Origin: CAZAEL01 sp964484135
GTDB lineage: Bacteria; Elusimicrobiota; Elusimicrobia; FEN-1173
DNA length: 17,535 nucleotides
NCBI GenBank assembly: GCA_964484135.1
Contig: CAZAEL010000049.1
Coordinates: forward strand, 1 to 17,535
Direction: 5' to 3'
Positions 13,338 to 17,535 of this stretch are shown piece by piece (position 1 is the stretch's first letter; the number at the start of each line of letters is the position of its first letter). Made by a program: the position numbers and the translations under genes. The notes below the pieces were generated by a model. The model saw nothing but the letters and a program-made list of their open reading frames with translations, was not told the DNA's origin and did not search any database.

Positions 13338-14591
13338 TTGAAGCGATCTTGTCGCGCCTTTTTGGGAAGCGAACGCGGATCCACCGTCTTCTTCGTGGTG
13401 GTTCTCCTGGCCATCCTGGCCATGATGCCCGTGGGCATCCGGCTCATCGAGATCTCCCAGAAAGAGACCAAACAGCAGCTGAGCATCACGGCCCAGGCGG
13501 ACAACGTGGCCCGGGCCGGGCTCATTGACGCGGTCTCCTGGTTCCGGCGCCAGACCCCCCAGCCGGTGCGGAGCCTGTCGGACCCCGTGGCCTATCCTTA
13601 CCCGGACGCGGCCTTCTATCCCCGCGTCAGCACCGTCACGGCCCTTTCCGACACCATCGACGAGACCGTGGGCCTGGTCAAGGAATATCCATTGGCCGAG
13701 GGCACGGGCCTCTGGGCGCGGTACGAGGTCCTGCGCCAAACATCGGACAACGCGGCCGACCCCGCGACCCACAACACGCGGGCCGTCCACGACATCACGG
13801 ACAAGCGGGTCGAGGGCTATTCCGCCGGCGAAGGGCTCTGCTGGTCCCTGGAGAGCGTGGGATACGTGTACCGCCTGCGGGACCCCAACGTCGCGTACAA
13901 CGTGGCGCCCAACCGGGTGGTGGCCAAGTCCCGCATGGCCACGGAGATCCGCCGCCTGACCATGACCCTTCCGCTCAACGCGGCCGTGATCGTGAACAAC
14001 CGCACCAACGTGACGCTGAACGCCAACGGCCGCATCACGGGCGGGGCCTTCTGCGGCCTGGGCTACTACACCGGCAACTCAGGCCCCACGGTCAGCGGCG
14101 GCCAGTACACCGGCACCCCCAACCGGCAGGACATCGACGGCGCCGGGGTGAACGGCTCCATCACCACCCAGAATTTCTTCGGCCTGACGGAGAAGGAGCT
14201 CAAGCTCATGGCCGACTACAGCGTCACCAACCTTTCGTCCTTGCCCGTCCCCTACCCCTCCATGGCCGTGGTGTTCATCGAGAACAACGTCACCTTCAAT
14301 TCCAGCCGGCAGCTCCGCGGCGGGGGTCTCCTGTACGTGAAGGGGAACCTGACGCTGGACGCCGGCTCCAACACCCTCTTCAGCGGACTCATCTTCGTGA
14401 CGGGCAACGCCACGGTCAACGGCCCGGCGCTCATCTCGGGCTCCCTCGCGGTGCAGGGGAGCCTGACCCTGAATGGCTCCGGCGACGTGGCCGAGGTCCA
14501 GTATGACGACGGCATTTTGAACTCCGCGCGTCAGCAGATCGGGCAGTACCGGGAAAACAAAGCGTCCTACCACACCTTTTCGGTGTTTTAG
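13338..14591 (+). CDS. PilX-like pilus assembly protein with beta-helix-like C-terminal half
   Basis: 417 residues from a TTG with AAAGGAG 7 bp upstream. Residues about 14-40 (GSTVFFVVVLLAILAMMPVGIRLIEIS) are one N-terminal hydrophobic helix after a short basic leader, as in PilX/PulK-type minor pilin components. A canonical prepilin site with Glu at +5 is absent. A middle region (about 45-205) is unassigned. From about residue 209 to 390 come short repeating strands rich in Asn, Gly, Thr and Val (NRTNVTLNANGRITGGAF, LLYVKGNLTLDAGSNTLF, IFVTGNATVNGPALISGSL, LAVQGSLTLNGSGD), suggesting a right-handed beta-helix like those in polymer-forming/bactofilin-type domains. It is probably exported and anchored in the inner membrane or built into the pilus. 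The stop codon lies within the Shine-Dalgarno of the next gene, indicating an operon. Confidence 0.75.
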   Translation: MKRSCRAFLGSERGSTVFFVVVLLAILAMMPVGIRLIEISQKETKQQLSITAQADNVARAGLIDAVSWFRRQTPQPVRSLSDPVAYPYPDAAFYPRVSTVTALSDTIDETVGLVKEYPLAEGTGLWARYEVLRQTSDNAADPATHNTRAVHDITDKRVEGYSAGEGLCWSLESVGYVYRLRDPNVAYNVAPNRVVAKSRMATEIRRLTMTLPLNAAVIVNNRTNVTLNANGRITGGAFCGLGYYTGNSGPTVSGGQYTGTPNRQDIDGAGVNGSITTQNFFGLTEKELKLMADYSVTNLSSLPVPYPSMAVVFIENNVTFNSSRQLRGGGLLYVKGNLTLDAGSNTLFSGLIFVTGNATVNGPALISGSLAVQGSLTLNGSGDVAEVQYDDGILNSARQQIGQYRENKASYHTFSVF

Positions 14592-14600
14592 GAGGGGGCC

Positions 14601-17535
14601 ATGAAAACGCTCAAGGGCGTCCGGCGGCTCGGGGAAAAAGGCTTCAGCCTGGTGGAGGTCCTCATCACCATGACCTTGCTGGCCCTGGTGATGATGGCCG
14701 TGTCCAAGAGCATCTTCTTCATGAGCAACCAGCAGGTGCGCACCTCGGACCAGGCCTTCGCCGTGCAGAAGGCCATCCAGATGATGGAGGAGCTGCGGGG
14801 CCTCATCTCCAACGAGCAGATCGGGGTCCTGGACGACTACGACGACGGCGCTTCCTACAAGGACATCCTCTCCACCCGGCTGGACGTGACCACGCCCGGA
14901 AACCCCGTGAGCGGCAACGGCCGCCGCCGGTACAAGCGCAAGGTGACCGTCATGCAGATCCCCAACGAGCCCCTGGCCCGTCGGGTGTACGTGCGCGTGT
15001 ACCTGGCCTCCACCATGGAGCCCATGGCCGAGGTGGTGAGCGTGCTGCGCACCGTGAGCAACGAGTACGTGCCCACCCAGGTCTTCGACGTGTACATCCT
15101 CTCCCTGGAGAACGTGCCGGGCTGGTGGTCGGCCCTGTCCACCATGCGCCCGACCTTCGAGGGCATCATCCAGGACCTGCAGGCCCGCAACCCCGGCATT
15201 GAACTGCGCCCGCACTGGATCACCCAGCTGGCGTACGGCCGCGACCCCTTCTACACCCCGTACATCAACAAAGTCACCAGGACCGACGTGGTGGCCTCTC
15301 CCTGGGTGTACCTGTACCCCGGGCTCATGCAGAAGTCCGGCCAGGATTTCGAGTATTACGTGGCGGACAGCATCGGCGGACGGATCAACGTGGACGGCAC
15401 CCTGACCAACGGCGCGTCCTACAGCGTGGCGGACCAGTACAACCAGGGCCTGCGGTACCCGGACGAGGAGCGGGCCTACGACGCGGCCGTGGCCGCGGCC
15501 CAGGCCGCGGGGCAAACGCCGCCCGAGATGAGCCTCCGGATGTTCATCGAGAAACTGAACTCACAGCCCTCCTCGCTGGGCAACGTTCTGGTGGTGAACC
15601 TGCACGGCGAGCTCCTGCCCCTGCCGCCCATGCGCAACTATTCGGACGCGGCCAAGGACCCCCAGACCTACACCGCCGAATACGTCCGCGCCGTGACGCA
15701 CCCCGAAAAACTCCAGGTGGCCTCCGGGGGGGAAACCAAGCTCCGGGTCTATACCTACGTCATGAACCCCGATCCCGTGGCCCATAACGCGGTCCTGCCT
15801 TCCCTGACCGTGCTCATCAGTTCCCAGGTGAACGCCGGCAACATCTCCGTGCGCAAGGTGGTGGGCAACCAGGTCACGGACTATTCCTGGGAGGACGCGG
15901 TCTCGGGCACGGACTACACCGTGGACAACATGGTGAGCACGCGCACCGTCATCACCATTTACAACAGCCCCCTGCGGCACGTCCAGAACGGCGGCTCCAA
16001 CCGGGGACTGCCCTCGGGCGAGCGGCTCTACGGCCTGGAGTACATCCCCTGCGAGGTGGGCTCCCCGGGCCAGACCGCGGAGTTCAACGAGGGGGTCAAG
16101 GACCTCACCACCAACAACCCCAACGTGCCCAAGAACACGGCCCGGTGGGTCATCACCCTGTCCTCGGGGTCCCTGAACAACGGTCAGTACGCTTTGGAGA
16201 CCCGCATCGGCACGGACCTCACCACCGGCTCCACGGCCAACAAGCCCGCGAACCTGTCCCGCACGTACGTGTGGGTGGGCCAGACCCCGCCCGTGACCGA
16301 GCAGTACCAGTTCATGGGGGACCCCCGCCACATGCCGTACGCGGACGTCAAGGCCGACCACGGGTACAACTGGTACTTCACCGCCATCGGCGCCGGCGAC
16401 TACGAAGGCTACAGCAAGACCGCGTCGGGCTGGGACGGCAACCTGAACCTGGACATCCCGCGGTTCTTCCAGGTGTACCGCACCGGCCTCATGGCCGCCG
16501 CCGCCCTCTGGACCAACATGACGGGATACTCCTTCTACTACGTGGGCGCGGGCGGAGAGATGGGCGCGGACGCCTCCAACGGCTTCACCAACGGCCTGCC
16601 CATCGTCGCCACGCCCTGGAACCCCTCCTCCACCGCCTCCCAGGGGGTGCAGGAGATCACCTCCGGCAACGGCACCTCGTCCCACAATTACGCCCGGCTC
16701 ATCGCCCGGACCGACAACGCCTGGGTGAGCCTGCCCTGGATCGGCGAGCTGTATCCCGATTCCGCGTACGCGACTTGGAGCGCCAACGGCAACCTCCCCG
16801 TGGGCGCGGGCAACTATTACCGGGCGCCCTACAACACCAATTTCGCGGCCGTCATCCCCAACTTCACGAACTTCGCGTACCGGCCGATCAAGCGCACGGG
16901 GGAAAAAGGCAGCGCCTCCATGGTGAACGGCAACCCCACGGGCACGGGCTCCGATTATTTCAACCACGAGTACAGGGACTCGGACCAGGGACCCATCACC
17001 TCCACCGGCACCGTCGTGGCCGGCGCGTTCAACTTCCCCCTGCCCTCGCCCATCAACGCGAGCCGGCCCTTCACCCTCAGCTACAACACCGCGGGCCGCC
17101 GGCCGCCCGAATGGAACGACACCGCGTACTCGGGCCAAAGGACCCGGACCGCCTTCCTGGAGACCTACTTCGAGAAATCTTCCTCCTGGAATCCCTCCGC
17201 CGATTACGACTCCAGCTCCCTCATGACGGTCCAGTCCGGCTCCCAGCGCGCCTATTTCGTGATGAACGGCCTCTCCCCCCAGGCCAACTTCGGGTCCAAC
17301 CAGATCGGCAAGTTCTGCGTGGTGAACCTGCTGCGCGGGTTCATGCGCGCGGGGGACCCCAACATCACGGTCGGGAACATCCCCCAGGTGCCCATGGTCA
17401 GCATCAGTTCTCCCACGTCCACGGACGAGTTCGTGGACCCCTCCAACATCACCGTGGACTGGTCCGCGGCCTGGAGCCGGTGGGACGGCCAGCTTTACAC
17501 GGAGCACTACCCCGCGGGGTTTGCTTCCACCGCCA
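14601..17535 (+). CDS. Giant prepilin-type protein, possible pilus-tip adhesin (partial, runs off window end)
   Basis: At least 978 residues, open to the last base. ATG 14601 follows AGGAGGGGG that overlaps the previous stop. The N-terminus is a complete type IV prepilin signal: a basic 14-residue leader ending in Gly14, then Phe15, SLVEV with Glu at +5 (E19), and a hydrophobic helix to about residue 40. PilD-like cleavage after Gly14 and assembly into a pilus are expected. Ordinary pilins have 120-200 residues; the remaining 900 or more are extracellular-looking, rich in Asn, Thr, Ser, Tyr, Trp and Gly, with very few Cys. They contain segments such as VFDVYILSLENVPGWWSAL and LRPHWITQLAYGRDPFYTPYIN that I cannot assign. 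From about residue 930 (VPMVSISSPTSTDEF...ITVDW) an Ig- or fibronectin-like beta-domain appears to begin. Codons are strongly C/G-ending. Adhesin or minor-pilin-tip function is inference. Confidence 0.85.
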   Translation, partial: MKTLKGVRRLGEKGFSLVEVLITMTLLALVMMAVSKSIFFMSNQQVRTSDQAFAVQKAIQMMEELRGLISNEQIGVLDDYDDGASYKDILSTRLDVTTPGNPVSGNGRRRYKRKVTVMQIPNEPLARRVYVRVYLASTMEPMAEVVSVLRTVSNEYVPTQVFDVYILSLENVPGWWSALSTMRPTFEGIIQDLQARNPGIELRPHWITQLAYGRDPFYTPYINKVTRTDVVASPWVYLYPGLMQKSGQDFEYYVADSIGGRINVDGTLTNGASYSVADQYNQGLRYPDEERAYDAAVAAAQAAGQTPPEMSLRMFIEKLNSQPSSLGNVLVVNLHGELLPLPPMRNYSDAAKDPQTYTAEYVRAVTHPEKLQVASGGETKLRVYTYVMNPDPVAHNAVLPSLTVLISSQVNAGNISVRKVVGNQVTDYSWEDAVSGTDYTVDNMVSTRTVITIYNSPLRHVQNGGSNRGLPSGERLYGLEYIPCEVGSPGQTAEFNEGVKDLTTNNPNVPKNTARWVITLSSGSLNNGQYALETRIGTDLTTGSTANKPANLSRTYVWVGQTPPVTEQYQFMGDPRHMPYADVKADHGYNWYFTAIGAGDYEGYSKTASGWDGNLNLDIPRFFQVYRTGLMAAAALWTNMTGYSFYYVGAGGEMGADASNGFTNGLPIVATPWNPSSTASQGVQEITSGNGTSSHNYARLIARTDNAWVSLPWIGELYPDSAYATWSANGNLPVGAGNYYRAPYNTNFAAVIPNFTNFAYRPIKRTGEKGSASMVNGNPTGTGSDYFNHEYRDSDQGPITSTGTVVAGAFNFPLPSPINASRPFTLSYNTAGRRPPEWNDTAYSGQRTRTAFLETYFEKSSSWNPSADYDSSSLMTVQSGSQRAYFVMNGLSPQANFGSNQIGKFCVVNLLRGFMRAGDPNITVGNIPQVPMVSISSPTSTDEFVDPSNITVDWSAAWSRWDGQLYTEHYPAGFASTA

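Noticed and set aside
14079..17507. Very long open frames on the minus strand (14079-15515 and 15561-17507)
   Set aside because: They lie opposite the giant prepilin gene, are rich in Gly, Arg, Val and His in a way typical of antisense frames of GC-rich genes with G/C-ending codons, and show no domain. The plus frame has a prepilin signal and a proper ribosome-binding site.
1..17535. CRISPR arrays, tRNA or rRNA genes, insertion sequences
   Set aside because: None recognised by eye: no regularly spaced repeats, no cloverleaf-like sequence, no transposase motif.

Overview
This window reads as chromosomal DNA of a high-GC bacterium with a type IV pilus system. Most genes are housekeeping families on GC-rich DNA with strong G/C-ending codon use. 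A run of exactly 100 N (4694-4793) shows it is a scaffolded, probably metagenomic, assembly. The organism cannot be named from sequence alone. A giant prepilin paired with a PilX/beta-helix protein makes me think of Elusimicrobiota-like or similar under-sampled Gram-negative phyla, but that is a weak impression.

Layout, left half. The 3' end of a UMF1-type MFS transporter converges on a glutaminyl-cyclase-like M28 enzyme, their stop codons overlapping. Divergently, mnmG (gidA) and rsmG (gidB) form the classic origin-proximal pair. They are followed by a long palindrome that buries the start region of a rhomboid protease gene. After the assembly gap come minus-strand genes: a MerR-type regulator with a degenerate cobalamin-binding-like domain, followed by a CbiX-like chelatase. 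Upstream of these is an accessory, partly AT-rich stretch (about 6280-7960). It holds a frameshifted DUF1905/OmdA gene, a small LAGLIDADG-like gene, two parS-like sites, and two copies of an inverted repeat, TTGTCCAAT-N24-ATTGGACAA, with identical geometry. One copy lies directly upstream of the merR gene. The other lies between the LAGLIDADG-like gene and pdxH.

Layout, right half. pdxH converges on a minus-strand run ppa > pfk > TSUP transporter > TIGR01777 epimerase-like gene; ppa and pfk overlap by GTGA and are probably translationally coupled. Upstream of ppa, behind a probable terminator, is a GAF-PAS sensor protein without an output domain. After a 428-bp non-coding leader, a plus-strand pilus operon begins. 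It has a PilX-like protein with a beta-helix-like C-terminus, then, 9 bp later, an open-ended gene of at least 978 codons carrying a perfect prepilin leader. This giant prepilin runs off the window end.

The most interesting items are the giant prepilin/PilX pair, the repeated 42-bp inverted repeat next to a non-canonical MerR/B12-like regulator, the parS-like pair near gidAB, and the hairpin that would mask the rhomboid ribosome-binding site.
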